Shown one piece after another: positions 35,288 through 43,836 of a stretch of DNA of 64,000 nucleotides. Source of the DNA: Pseudomonas sp. WS 5079 (lineage in GTDB: Bacteria > Pseudomonadota > Gammaproteobacteria > Pseudomonadales > Pseudomonadaceae); the NCBI RefSeq assembly GCF_012985465.1, contig NZ_JAAQWN010000004.1, positions 496,001 to 560,000 on the forward strand. The letters are read 5' to 3'. A program made the position numbers and the translations under genes. The notes below the pieces were generated by a model. That model saw only the letters and a program-made list of their open reading frames with translations. It ran no database searches and was not told the origin of the DNA. Each line of letters begins with the position of its first letter. Position 1 is the stretch's first letter.

Positions 35288-36313
35288 ATGCTTTCAAAGA
35301 CCAAGAGCATAATCATGGACATGGATATCAAAAAGAAACACTTCATCGATCAAAAAGTTAGAGAGCGTTGGGTGTTAACTCTCTCACCTCTGTTAATCGG
35401 GGTCTTGCTAAAACTTTATGTCGATATACCGTTTCGCTCGGAATACAATACAAAAGTCACAATAGCCGAATACTCTTACCCAATATTTTTTGCAACAAGC
35501 TTCTTTTATGTATTATTTTGGTATCTTAGAACGGGATTCAAGGATAGAAAAATCCTTGAACAAGACCCTGATCGTTTGAAGATGCGCAATGAAAACTCGG
35601 AGCTCAAATCTAAGCTTAAACAGATGCAACGAGAAATAGAATTCCTTCACAGTCACCACTTTGAAAGTCAAACAAACAACAGCTTTGTGGCAACTCAAAA
35701 AAACCGCAGTGCGAACCCAGATGCCTATACCGAGGAGCATATTCTTAAGTCAGAAATCAATATGACTATAAACAAAACTCGCGACTTATCTTTCAGTAGA
35801 ATCGAAAGAGAAATCAGTAGATCGGGCTTCAGAGGAGCTATTTACTTAGTGTCAGGCGTATTCTTAGCAGTACTCGGAATTTTAGCGTTAGCAGGGTTCG
35901 TTTTCCCCAACGCATTTGGCGTCTACTCAAGATTTTTCAATAGCACACCAGAAACTGGCGCAAGTGATTACGCAACAGCAATTCATTATGCATCTAAATT
36001 TTCATTTATTATTTCCATTGAAATCCTTGCTTACTTCTTTCTTCGACTTCACAAATCAAATCTGGTTGAGGCAAAATACTATCAAAACGAACTAACCAAC
36101 CTTGAGATAAAATACCTCTCTCTTGACGCCGCCCTTTATGTCAAGCGTGCAGAAACTTCACACAAGGTAATATCAAACCTATCTGAAACAGAGAGAAATC
36201 ATATCCTTGAAAAGGGCCAGTCCACCACTGAGCTGAAAAAAATCGAGCTGGAAAAAAACCAGTTTGTAGAAATTACAAAGGCGCTCGCCTCATTAACTCC
36301 CAAATCAAAATAA
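35288..36313 (+). CDS. AT-rich membrane protein with coiled coil (cargo)
   Basis: The frame is unusually AT-rich compared with all neighbours, so the gene was probably acquired from elsewhere. Two hydrophobic helices lie near the N-terminus, followed by a polar coiled-coil region (RNENSELKSKLKQMQREIEF). Two more helices and a Lys/Glu-rich C-terminal coil follow. I do not recognise the family. Several ATGs (35219, 35288, 35315) could be the start. It stands between small island genes and a DUF2971 gene on the other strand. Membrane proteins of this shape occur in antiphage loci; that is suggestion only. Confidence 0.6.
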   Translation: MLSKTKSIIMDMDIKKKHFIDQKVRERWVLTLSPLLIGVLLKLYVDIPFRSEYNTKVTIAEYSYPIFFATSFFYVLFWYLRTGFKDRKILEQDPDRLKMRNENSELKSKLKQMQREIEFLHSHHFESQTNNSFVATQKNRSANPDAYTEEHILKSEINMTINKTRDLSFSRIEREISRSGFRGAIYLVSGVFLAVLGILALAGFVFPNAFGVYSRFFNSTPETGASDYATAIHYASKFSFIISIEILAYFFLRLHKSNLVEAKYYQNELTNLEIKYLSLDAALYVKRAETSHKVISNLSETERNHILEKGQSTTELKKIELEKNQFVEITKALASLTPKSK

Positions 36314-36462
36314 AGTTATTGCAAACAATAGAATATATGATAAACCTTAGAACTGAACGTTAAGATGCACGGAGAGATGTGAGCACATTACGCACATCTC
36401 TTCAGCCTCCTTGACATTGATTGCTCCCACTGACTTTAGCGAAGTGTAACCTCCAGCCTGCG
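36314..36462. other. Gap between convergent cargo genes
   Basis: It contains an inverted repeat with 9-base arms, AGAGATGTG and CACATCTCT, at 36373-36401. No T-tract follows, so terminator function is doubtful. Confidence 0.45.
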
Positions 36463-37359
36463 TCACCCAGCACAAATCAATAACTTACGCTCTAGTTTAC
36501 CGCCATGTAGCTCCATGCGATAAAGCGAAGCCCTTGTGTATTTTTCAGAAATTAGTTGACGAACACGCTCCTCAGTGACGCTAGTCGCCCGTGCACCTAT
36601 TGTTACTGATTCTAACTCCTCTGGATAAAAAAGATAATCACCAACCTGCTTTTCTGCTTCATTCCTTCGCCAGGTGATAACACGCCATTCACGCTCATAC
36701 TCCCATGACTTATCCTTAGTATAAAAAATGGCATGCAACGTACGCTTTCTTAGTTCTGAAGTGTTACCGAATAATAAAAAATCGAGGCCTGACCCTACGA
36801 CAGGCCTCTCAGCTGAGTAGGAGACTTGCGTGGCTGCTATCAGCGGCGTGGAGCGCTCCACAATGTGGCGAAAGCCCATAACACAGCCTGTGTGGTTCTC
36901 AGCGTAATTCCCCCACATGGCTTGGTTGTCATACTCCGATGTAACGCATAGAACACGGGCAGCATTTAATCCAAGATTCTTTACGTAGTCTTGAAGTGCC
37001 AACTCAATATTTTTATCGGCGCTAACCAGCTCACCAGTCAGCTCCTCCAGTAAGTCTTCACGTTTTTTGCTCCCATCTGAGGCTATCTTTTTAACGAGAT
37101 TAAGTAGCAAGCGTACTTGAGGTACTAAATTTTCCTCATTGATATCCTTACCATCATAAGCCGCATCCACAATTGCTTTAGGCAGATCTTTATAGGAGTC
37201 TGCGACACTGGGATAAAATTGCGGCATACGTTGAAATTCAGAAATATCGTTAAACAACAGCGGACTTGACCAGCGTAACCTAGAGCTCTCAAGCACTAAG
37301 CAAGCTGTTGACGATGGCGTGTATTTATAGAAAACCGAGGGAAGCTGCATAGCTGGCAT
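36463..37359 (-). CDS. DUF2971 family protein
   Basis: The 298-residue protein shows the DUF2971 pattern: FYKYTPSS at the start, RLRWSSPLLFNDISEF, LCVTSEYDNQAMWGNYAENHTGCVMGF in the middle and SWEYEREWRVI later. The family's biochemical function is unproven. Members are common in mobile islands and near defence genes. It is convergent with the AT-rich membrane gene. No ribosome binding site is obvious, and a second ATG three codons in is possible. Confidence 0.8.
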   Translation of the reverse strand: MPAMQLPSVFYKYTPSSTACLVLESSRLRWSSPLLFNDISEFQRMPQFYPSVADSYKDLPKAIVDAAYDGKDINEENLVPQVRLLLNLVKKIASDGSKKREDLLEELTGELVSADKNIELALQDYVKNLGLNAARVLCVTSEYDNQAMWGNYAENHTGCVMGFRHIVERSTPLIAATQVSYSAERPVVGSGLDFLLFGNTSELRKRTLHAIFYTKDKSWEYEREWRVITWRRNEAEKQVGDYLFYPEELESVTIGARATSVTEERVRQLISEKYTRASLYRMELHGGKLERKLLICAG

Positions 37360-37790
37360 CCATTAGTAAAAATTTTGAAAGGTTTCTATGCAGAGGGTAA
37401 CTGCCAGTCGTCATCATACGGGCGTTGAACAAACCAAGCGAACCCAATGGACGCGTGTGAAGGGTCACCCAATGGAATGAAACGCCGCCCGTAGCGGGTA
37501 TCGCACGACGCGACGTTTTGGTCTCACTGAATGCAGAAAGCAACACACAGTGTAGAAATCAACACAGGGGGGAGTGGCCAATATCACCAGACCTGCTACA
37601 AGACCCAGGATGGAACCTCCTCCCCTCCCATCGAGACAGACCAAATGAGCCGACTCGGACCGTCTGGTCTACTTGGCCACCGCTCATCCTGACAGCAGGC
37701 TGGAACAGGTGTGATACAGCGGGTCTCGCCTCGCCAGAATAAAGAGGGGCCTGCTATCCTCAGCGCTCGCCAATTTGAAGGAGCAAAAGG
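37360..37790. other. 430-base stretch without a supported gene
   Basis: Only short frames without credible start signals occur. An AAGGAG ribosome binding site near the end belongs to the gene at 37791. Confidence 0.5.
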
Positions 37791-38147
37791 ATGTCACGCC
37801 CAAATTTCAACTGGGACACATATGCGGCAAAAGCTAAATTCGATGACGTGCGCGAGCTGTGCGCAAGTCATGGCCGGCTTCCGACGATGTACAACCCCGA
37901 CAGAACGCTGGTCTACCTTTCATCACAAGACCTGGCTGTAGCTGTCGATGATCTAAAAGAGCTGCAGTCACTTTTGGCTGATGTAAAACGCAGCTTTTTC
38001 CAAACGCTCAATAATCAAGACCACAGCTACAAAAAGCTTTATGAGTTGGAAACGGATTACGACTTGCTTTCAAATCTGCTAAGCAATTTAGACAGCCCGC
38101 CAGATCATTACGGTATTCGCTTGCCGAACCAGATCCAGGATAAATAA
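37791..38147 (+). CDS. Unknown small acidic protein
   Basis: The 118-residue protein has a good AAGGAG about seven bases before its ATG. The second half is helical and acidic (VDDLKELQSLLADVKRSFFQ... LYELETDYDLLSNLLSNL). I recognise no domain. It is followed by a strong inverted repeat that may end its transcript. The island's gene order gives no clue to its partner. Confidence 0.6.
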   Translation: MSRPNFNWDTYAAKAKFDDVRELCASHGRLPTMYNPDRTLVYLSSQDLAVAVDDLKELQSLLADVKRSFFQTLNNQDHSYKKLYELETDYDLLSNLLSNLDSPPDHYGIRLPNQIQDK

Positions 38148-38154
38148 CCTATCG

Positions 38155-38192
38155 CCGCGCCACGTTTTCACATATCGCAAAACGTGGCGCGG
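38155..38192. repeat. Perfect 14-bp inverted repeat
   Basis: CCGCGCCACGTTTT and its exact complement flank a 10-base loop, eight bases after the preceding stop codon. No T-tract follows, but it is positioned like a terminator. The rest of 38148-38469 holds no supported gene. Confidence 0.7.
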
Positions 38193-38469
38193 AAACCTGA
38201 CATACCAAAACGGTAGTTCAGGCCTCCCCGCTCCAGCCTCAATCCGAGTTCGGACTGAGCCGGAAACCCGGCCTTGTATCACTTTGACTATCCTCGACTT
38301 ACTGCAACAAAAACACCCTCTCCAATCCCGCCAAAACCAAATATTTCAGTCCCATTCAATCCCGTTGCGTGTAGCACCTAAGGTGCACCTAAAAAGCACT
38401 GGATAAATGATCAGATCATGCCTAATGTGAGTTTTTGAGCCACTCAAAACTCCATTCGAGGCCGCATCT

Positions 38470-38646
38470 ATGAACACAGCTAAGCCCGCCCGAGGACGCC
38501 AGCACAAACCAACTCGCTCTGAAGTTGCTGCCGCCTGGGGCCGCCTTCGCGAAGCCGCAGCAGACGGAAGCGTTCAAGCATCTGCCCTGCTGATAGCGCT
38601 CGCCGAAAACAAACCGGTCATCGCCATGGAATCGCCCACCGCATGA
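38470..38646 (+). CDS. Small coupled phage-type protein
   Basis: This 58-codon frame, basic at its start (MNTAKPARGRQHKPTRSE), has a central helix ALLIALAENKPV. Its stop overlaps the ATG of the next gene (ATGA), so the two are probably coupled. I recognise no family. Confidence 0.6.
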   Translation: MNTAKPARGRQHKPTRSEVAAAWGRLREAAADGSVQASALLIALAENKPVIAMESPTA

Positions 38647-39059
38647 CTGATCGCGATAAAGCCGGCAAATGGAAGCCCGGACAGTCGGGTAATCCCGGTG
38701 GCCGTTCCGGCCAGACACAAGAACTGCGCGCCCGACTCGCGGAAGGTGCAGACGCCGTGACAAAGAAGGTTCTGACAGCGGCCAAGAAAGGCGACATGCA
38801 GGCTTGCCGACTGATCCTTGAACGCCTGGTGCCGCCAATCAAGCCAACTGCCGAGACAGTGTGCTTCGACCTGGACGACACCGACCTGCCCAGCGCAGCC
38901 AAATCAATCCTTCGCGCAGTTGCCGCCGGCGAGCTACCGCCCGACCAGGGCAAGGCATTGATCGAAGGACTAGGCGCTGTTGCCCGGGTCATCGAAGTTG
39001 CCGAGCTACAGAAGGCTGTTGAAGAACTCCGCGAACAGGTGGAGGGAATGCGGCAATGA
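38643..39059 (+). CDS. DUF5681-type phage-associated protein
   Basis: The 138-residue protein carries the KWKPGQSGNPGGRSG motif near its N-terminus that defines the DUF5681 family of phage and prophage proteins. It then has a helical middle with conserved RLILERLVPP and an acidic end. These proteins often lie in phage genomes near packaging genes. It is coupled to genes on either side by overlapping ATGA. A packaging role is not shown. Confidence 0.75.
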   Translation: MTDRDKAGKWKPGQSGNPGGRSGQTQELRARLAEGADAVTKKVLTAAKKGDMQACRLILERLVPPIKPTAETVCFDLDDTDLPSAAKSILRAVAAGELPPDQGKALIEGLGAVARVIEVAELQKAVEELREQVEGMRQ

Positions 39060-39487
39060 GCATTAAGTGGATGCGCGCCGAGCTCAAACGAATAGCAGAA
39101 AAGATCGGCGCCGAAGACGAAGAGACAGTGCTCGTTATGTTGACGGTAGTGGACTGCAGCGTTGACGCGGTTGAGGAGGAGATGGACTACCCCAAGACGG
39201 TGGGCCATTCGTTCAACTATCCCGTCCTGGGCGTGCAAACGGTGATGCACTTCCCACTGTGCACCATGAACAGCAACGACGCGGCCAATCTGGCAGAGGC
39301 GTTCATTCTCCACGTCCGCGCAATTGAAAGCCTCCGCCGTCCCGCTCCGGTAGGCGTGATGGATATGCGGCCATTCCCAAGCTCTAGTGCCTGGATCTTC
39401 CCGCCGCTGGCTGATGGGCAAAACATCAAAGAGCACGTCGCAGAACAGTACCAACTGATCATCGAGGCCCGCCATGAACATCCGTAA
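39056..39487 (+). CDS. Unknown island protein
   Basis: The 143-residue protein overlaps the DUF5681 gene by the ATGA pattern. It is acidic with no domain I recognise. The middle reads like a small alpha/beta fold. It continues the same operon, and its last 14 bases overlap the next gene. Confidence 0.55.
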   Translation: MSIKWMRAELKRIAEKIGAEDEETVLVMLTVVDCSVDAVEEEMDYPKTVGHSFNYPVLGVQTVMHFPLCTMNSNDAANLAEAFILHVRAIESLRRPAPVGVMDMRPFPSSSAWIFPPLADGQNIKEHVAEQYQLIIEARHEHP

Positions 39488-39683
39488 CCAGGTGGCCAAG
39501 CTGCGCCAGCAATCCGGGCTCACTCAGTTCAATCGTGACGTGCGAGAGATCAGCGCCCTTATGGACGAGTTGCACGCAGCAGCAACCGGCGGCGACTCCC
39601 CGGAGAACGCTTCCCTACTCGAGATCCTGAGCGAAGCCTCAGACCAAAGCCGGCCGAACCGCGGCCAGACAATCAAAAGGTAA
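39474..39683 (+). CDS. Small unknown island protein
   Basis: The 69-residue protein begins inside the preceding gene. It has an amphipathic beginning (NIRNQVAKLRQQSGLTQFNRDVREI), and the next gene starts four bases after its stop. The operon spacing supports it as real; the function is unknown. Confidence 0.5.
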   Translation: MNIRNQVAKLRQQSGLTQFNRDVREISALMDELHAAATGGDSPENASLLEILSEASDQSRPNRGQTIKR

Positions 39684-39687
39684 CTCA

Positions 39688-40521
39688 ATGAAAATCGGCA
39701 AACGCTCCGTCCTCAAAGTTGGCTTGGCCAACCTCCATTACTCCGAATACGAGCACTCCCAGGTAGAGGCCCGAACATTCAATATACAGCGCCCCGACGG
39801 CACCAAAGGCACATGGCAGGCCGGCGGCTTGCTGAAGTCAGTTCGCCATTTGCAGGGCTTGGCGCTGGAGACTTTCAAGGACCTTGGAGAAGAAATTCTC
39901 TCGATTCGGGGAAACAAAGACCTCAACGCCGCAGCCATCGAGCGCAAGGGCAAGGAGCAGATCGACGGGATCGTTCCTGCCTTGATGCCGGCTATGGAAA
40001 AGGCGGCAAAGGATATGCTGACGCTGGCCCAAACAGTGGTCAACGGCTTTGCTCCGGTTACGCCTCGCGCAAGCTCGGACGTTGTTGGCTTCCTGGCTGA
40101 TCAGGAGCTACGAGCCATCGTGCGGAGCCTTAAGCCGGAAGAGCGCCAGCGACTGGTCGCTGAGGCGCGTGCAGGTAGTCATCCCGACGTTGTAGAGGCG
40201 GTGCTCAGGGCAAACCCAATGCTCTCCGGGCTATCGCCAGAGGCGGCTGACAGCCTTTCGCGTGCTGGTATTGCCGCGTCCCGCGCCGAAGACATCGAAG
40301 GGCTCAAGCAGATGCTAGCGATCTACGATGACGTGCTGGCCACCGCCTCCAATGCTGGTGTCGCACTGAGCGGTATGGTCGCCAATTCGCATGGGTACAC
40401 CGGCCGGTTTGAGAAGTGGAGATCGGGCTGCGAAGGCTCCGAATCGCTTCGCGAATGGCTGGCGAAAATGCCCACTCGCAACTCCGCAAAAGCGTCTCCT
40501 GATCAATCCGAAGCGGCCTAA
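39688..40521 (+). CDS. Unknown helical island protein
   Basis: The 277-residue protein is largely helical, with no domain I recognise. It has a motif-like stretch ELRAIVRSLKPEERQRLVAEARAGSHPDVVEAVL at about 145-180. It belongs to the run beginning at 38470 and is the largest gene in it. It may be an accessory protein of the phage-like module. No signal peptide or membrane segment is visible. Confidence 0.6.
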   Translation: MKIGKRSVLKVGLANLHYSEYEHSQVEARTFNIQRPDGTKGTWQAGGLLKSVRHLQGLALETFKDLGEEILSIRGNKDLNAAAIERKGKEQIDGIVPALMPAMEKAAKDMLTLAQTVVNGFAPVTPRASSDVVGFLADQELRAIVRSLKPEERQRLVAEARAGSHPDVVEAVLRANPMLSGLSPEAADSLSRAGIAASRAEDIEGLKQMLAIYDDVLATASNAGVALSGMVANSHGYTGRFEKWRSGCEGSESLREWLAKMPTRNSAKASPDQSEAA

Positions 40522-40590
40522 TTGACCATCCGTGCGCTACGCAAGTATTGGTAGCGCCGATCAGCCGGCTGATTCTTTGAGTAAGAAGAC

Positions 40591-40680
40591 ATGACGTTTC
40601 AAGAGCGCTTTGCCGAGGCGTGCAACACGCGAAAATTCAAACCCTACGAGCTGATACAAGGACCTGAGGATCAACTATAA
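40591..40680 (+). CDS. Very short possible gene
   Basis: This is a 29-codon frame MTFQERFAEACNTRKFK... with no clear ribosome binding site, in the 220-base gap before the Trypco2-like gene. It is weakly supported. Confidence 0.2.
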   Translation: MTFQERFAEACNTRKFKPYELIQGPEDQL

Positions 40681-40743
40681 AAACGGCCTCCCGGCGATAC
40701 TTTTTATACGATATCGTGAGTTTTTAAACCCGAGTGCAGAGCC

Positions 40744-41175
40744 ATGAAAGGAATGATCAGCCTAGTTGACTTCATCAAGGAAGTTAAAAAAGAACTCCGC
40801 GCAGCAGTCGATAATGAAGACCCTTTTTTTGAAATGGGAGAAGTCGAGCTAGAGGTCTCTTTCACCTTAGATGCATCCGCTAACGCCGGAGTAAAGTTAC
40901 TGGTTGCAGACATTGGCGGCCAAACGAAAGCAACTCAGATGCACAAAGTAAAGATAAAGCTCCATCCGTTCGTGGAGGTGGAGGCAGAACAGCTCCCATC
41001 CTCGATGCCTGAAATCCGAAAAGGTGCAGTGACCACAGTTACGACTACCAGGCGCGTGGCTATCAAAGGCCCGCACTCCACCCAAGCCGGCAGCGTTAAG
41101 GACAAGCAAAAACCAAAAGCAAGCAAGCCAGTTGCTAGCGTCTCGCCAACGAAGGCTGCCCCTAGGGCAGGTTGA
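40744..41175 (+). CDS. Trypco2-like domain protein
   Basis: The 143-residue protein has an N-terminal domain (5-80) of the pattern ISLVDFIKEVKKELRAAV...FEMGEVELEVSFTL...VKIKLHP. This resembles the trypsin-co-occurring domain 2 found in bacterial conflict systems. The rest is a Thr/Lys/Pro/Ala-rich low-complexity tail. The usual trypsin-like or signalling partner is not adjacent. A defence link is inferred from the domain and the neighbourhood. Confidence 0.55.
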   Translation: MKGMISLVDFIKEVKKELRAAVDNEDPFFEMGEVELEVSFTLDASANAGVKLLVADIGGQTKATQMHKVKIKLHPFVEVEAEQLPSSMPEIRKGAVTTVTTTRRVAIKGPHSTQAGSVKDKQKPKASKPVASVSPTKAAPRAG

Positions 41176-41245
41176 TAGAGTGTGCTGATCTATGCCAGAG
41201 GCCCACAGTTTTGAGCATATATAATGCGAGCAGAACTGCTCACAT

Positions 41246-41905
41246 CTACACCTTCGGCTTATCTCGTTTTTCAATCGCCAAGCGAGCCTTCTCCGGAAGG
41301 TTCGCGAATCGATCCTGCGTCTTGAGCGGTCGACTGATGCGCTCCTCGACAATGAAGTTAATCATCTCAAAGAGCACCAGAACGCTGTCATGGTCGTCCT
41401 CAAGGTTCATTTCCAGGGGGTGTACCGCGTTGTTCCCAGTTACGCGAATCACATCCAGCGCTTGTTGGATATGAGGATCAAGTCCTTGGGCCACCAGGGT
41501 TTTGATATCAGTGTCAATGTGCTCGCCTTTACCGCCGATGTGCCCTAGCAGCTTCTGGAGACAAAGCCGCAATAGGGCAGCAGCTCCCCGAGGGGATCGA
41601 GACGAAATCTCCCGAGCCTCCTCAAAATCTACCAGACAGTCCGGAGGAAGGTGCTCGTGAGCGGACGGAGCGCTAATCGCATTTGGAAAAATCAGCGTTC
41701 CCGTACGATCGTTCGTTGTGCTCCAAATGCTCAACTGCTCGCAGTGCTCGCACCTGCAAATGTAAAACTGAAAACTTAAATACCCGTAGCGTCCGAAATT
41801 GGACGTGGTTTGCCCCCACACCATAGTTGCCAATGTCTGACAGTCTGGATGCAAGCAAGTAAAAGCCTCACCTTTGAACGCAGGAGCCACGTGTCTAGGA
41901 GCCAT
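41246..41905 (-). CDS. DUF4145 family protein
   Basis: The 219-residue protein has N-terminal zinc-finger-like cysteines (CLHPDCQ and CRCEHC) and a helical C-terminal DUF4145 domain (AREISSRSPRGAAALLRLCLQKLL, then GNNAVHPLE). DUF4145 proteins are frequent in restriction and defence loci, sometimes fused to nucleases. It is convergent with the Trypco2-like gene. The function is unknown. Confidence 0.78.
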   Translation of the reverse strand: MAPRHVAPAFKGEAFTCLHPDCQTLATMVWGQTTSNFGRYGYLSFQFYICRCEHCEQLSIWSTTNDRTGTLIFPNAISAPSAHEHLPPDCLVDFEEAREISSRSPRGAAALLRLCLQKLLGHIGGKGEHIDTDIKTLVAQGLDPHIQQALDVIRVTGNNAVHPLEMNLEDDHDSVLVLFEMINFIVEERISRPLKTQDRFANLPEKARLAIEKRDKPKV

Positions 41906-42062
41906 CTATTCCCAACCTTCAAAACTATTTAGGTGATGGCACTTTAACCTATGCCTATCCAGATACAGGCTTATTTTGTCTTTTTCGGGCTTTTCGCTTG
42001 ATAAGTGACACCCATAGTGCAACAGTATTAGTAGAACGCCCTAACTGATACAGGCACTCATC

Positions 42063-42677
42063 ATGTTCATCCGCGCATACCTCCGAGCTTCCACCGAAGA
42101 ACAAGACGCCGGCCGTGCCCGGGCTTCGCTCGAGCAGTTCGCAAGCGACCACAACAAGGTCATAGCAAGCGTGTACTTGGAGAACGCCAGCGGCGCCACC
42201 GCCGACCGGGCTGAGCTGCTGCGCCTGCTGAAGGATGCCCGCAAGGGTGACGTGTTGCTGGTGGAGTCGATAGACCGTCTTTCCCGCCTCCCGGTGGAGG
42301 ACTGGCAAAAGCTCAAGGCTGCGATCGACTCCAAGGGACTGCGAATCGTCGCGCTCGACCTGCCGACCAGCCACCAGGGAATGCAGGACACCAAGGGCGA
42401 CGAGTTCACCGGGCGGATGCTGGGTGCCATCAATTCAATGCTGGTGGAAATGATGGCCGCCATCGCACGCAAGGATTACGAGCAGCGCCGCGACCGGCAG
42501 GCCCAGGGCATAGAGAAGGCCAAAGCCGCCGGCAAGTACCAGGGGCGGCCAGTGGACGCCGATCTGCACAGGAGGGTGAAGGAATTGCTGAACGCTGGGC
42601 TGGGCATCCGCGCGACAGCGCGTCACGCGGCCTGCTCCACCACAACGGTATTGCGAATCAAGTCAGCGGAGCAGTAA
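42063..42677 (+). CDS. Serine recombinase (resolvase family)
   Basis: The 204-residue resolvase/invertase has the catalytic N-terminal domain (RAYLRASTEEQDAGRARASL with the active Ser in RAST; LVESIDRLSRL with conserved Arg). The DNA-binding C-terminal helix-turn-helix is AGLGIRATARHAACSTTTVLRI. It could rearrange DNA in the island or be a remnant of another element. It is divergent from DUF4145 and convergent with the PD-(D/E)XK-like gene. Confidence 0.9.
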   Translation: MFIRAYLRASTEEQDAGRARASLEQFASDHNKVIASVYLENASGATADRAELLRLLKDARKGDVLLVESIDRLSRLPVEDWQKLKAAIDSKGLRIVALDLPTSHQGMQDTKGDEFTGRMLGAINSMLVEMMAAIARKDYEQRRDRQAQGIEKAKAAGKYQGRPVDADLHRRVKELLNAGLGIRATARHAACSTTTVLRIKSAEQ

Positions 42678-42680
42678 TGA

Positions 42681-43685
42681 CTATTTGTCAGATTTAATCC
42701 GATCAGTGACCTTTTTGAGATCAAATCCCCTGATGCGACTTTCTTCGAGCAGCTCGATGAACTGCTTGAGAAATTTCATTGAGTCAGCTTCCGACGGTTT
42801 TTTTGCCCCTTTTAAAACTACAGGCAGCATATTTTCCATCACTGAACGACCGTGCTCAGTGAACTGCTCTTCGGTCATCTCTTTTAAATGTCGGTCAGCC
42901 CTGTATCGAGCCTCCACAAAGTCCTGATTTGTCCTTGGCGGAGGGGGTGGCGGCTCGTCCCGTTCGAAGCTGAGATTGGCGATGTCAGATGTCGAGCCGT
43001 AGCTTTGACCTTGCGAGTGGGCCCACGAACACAAAAACTCGTCTATATCGCTTTCAACTTTATGGTGGCGATAAGCGTTGCAATCATTGCTGATTATGAA
43101 TGCTGGTATCAATTTCCCCGCTTCTGCCTTCATCCGATAAGTCGTTTGGATCAATACGACAAAATCGATATGCGAAAATCGATTGGGATTGTTGTCGTTT
43201 CCCCCTCGGAGCCAATAGTTGAATCTGTCTACAAGTTGAGACACAGGAATGCTATCGACGGTCTCATTCAAGACAAGCAGAATCCCAGGGGTTTCGGGAT
43301 CAAGGCCTAAAAACTCCTTTGAGGATGCAATTTGCTTTTTCGCCTGGCGAAGCACCCCTTCCACCATGGTGGTGGCTTTGGAAACAATCCTATTGAGGTG
43401 TGCTTGACCGTCAGGCATACCAGCGATTGCGGTACTCAGGTCGTAGGTGCCGTAGATCAATGGGAATTCTTCTGAATCCATCACGGGCTTGGCGTGAGTG
43501 AATATTTTCTCCTTCGGATCAACCTCAAAGGTCTTGAGCTCAGTCACTGCTCTTCTATTGAAGAATAGATAGTCCGCCATTTTGACGTTCGGAGGTTGGT
43601 GTACGTGACCATCTAACTGAGTCACATGATCTTGGGTTTCAAGAAACTTGATCATGCGCTGCTCGATCGTCAATCCTTTGTCCAT
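42681..43685 (-). CDS. Unknown protein with PD-(D/E)XK-like motif
   Basis: The 334-residue protein has a motif resembling a restriction-type nuclease core near its N-terminus: Asp38 in MADYLFF followed by TELK (Glu49, Lys51). The C-terminal part has a proline run and an acidic helical tail. It has GGGAGA six bases before its ATG and is the last gene before attR. The nuclease assignment is inferred from the motif alone. Confidence 0.62.
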   Translation of the reverse strand: MDKGLTIEQRMIKFLETQDHVTQLDGHVHQPPNVKMADYLFFNRRAVTELKTFEVDPKEKIFTHAKPVMDSEEFPLIYGTYDLSTAIAGMPDGQAHLNRIVSKATTMVEGVLRQAKKQIASSKEFLGLDPETPGILLVLNETVDSIPVSQLVDRFNYWLRGGNDNNPNRFSHIDFVVLIQTTYRMKAEAGKLIPAFIISNDCNAYRHHKVESDIDEFLCSWAHSQGQSYGSTSDIANLSFERDEPPPPPPRTNQDFVEARYRADRHLKEMTEEQFTEHGRSVMENMLPVVLKGAKKPSEADSMKFLKQFIELLEESRIRGFDLKKVTDRIKSDK

Positions 43686-43770
43686 GAGCTATCTCCCGGT
43701 CAATTAGTTGCCAAGAGTCTATAGCACAGGGAAGCAGACGACGTAGAAGGAGAACAACGAAGGAGACAAA

Positions 43771-43788
43771 TGCACCCGCTCTGCACCC
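43771..43788 (+). promoter_or_regulatory. Candidate integrase arm-type sites, right pair
   Basis: Two TGCACCC repeats 11 bases apart lie 48 bases inside attR, matching the left pair in sequence, spacing and orientation. Confidence 0.5.
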
Positions 43789-43812
43789 ATAGGGATTCGG
43801 CAAGAACGAATG

Positions 43813-43829
43813 AAAAGGCTAAAAGCCTT
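43813..43829 (-). terminator. Possible replacement terminator for tRNA-Arg
   Basis: A short AAGGC/GCCTT hairpin with a T-tail on the minus strand lies just inside the island past the tRNA 3' end. It is weak but correctly placed. Confidence 0.4.
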
Positions 43830-43836
43830 GAATTAT

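Noticed and set aside
36373..36401. Terminator between the convergent cargo genes
   Set aside because: The stem is AT-rich and there is no T-tract on either strand; kept only as an inverted repeat.
37325..37742. Short frames in the gap between DUF2971 and the gene at 37791
   Set aside because: No start signals, odd composition and mutual overlap; treated as non-coding.
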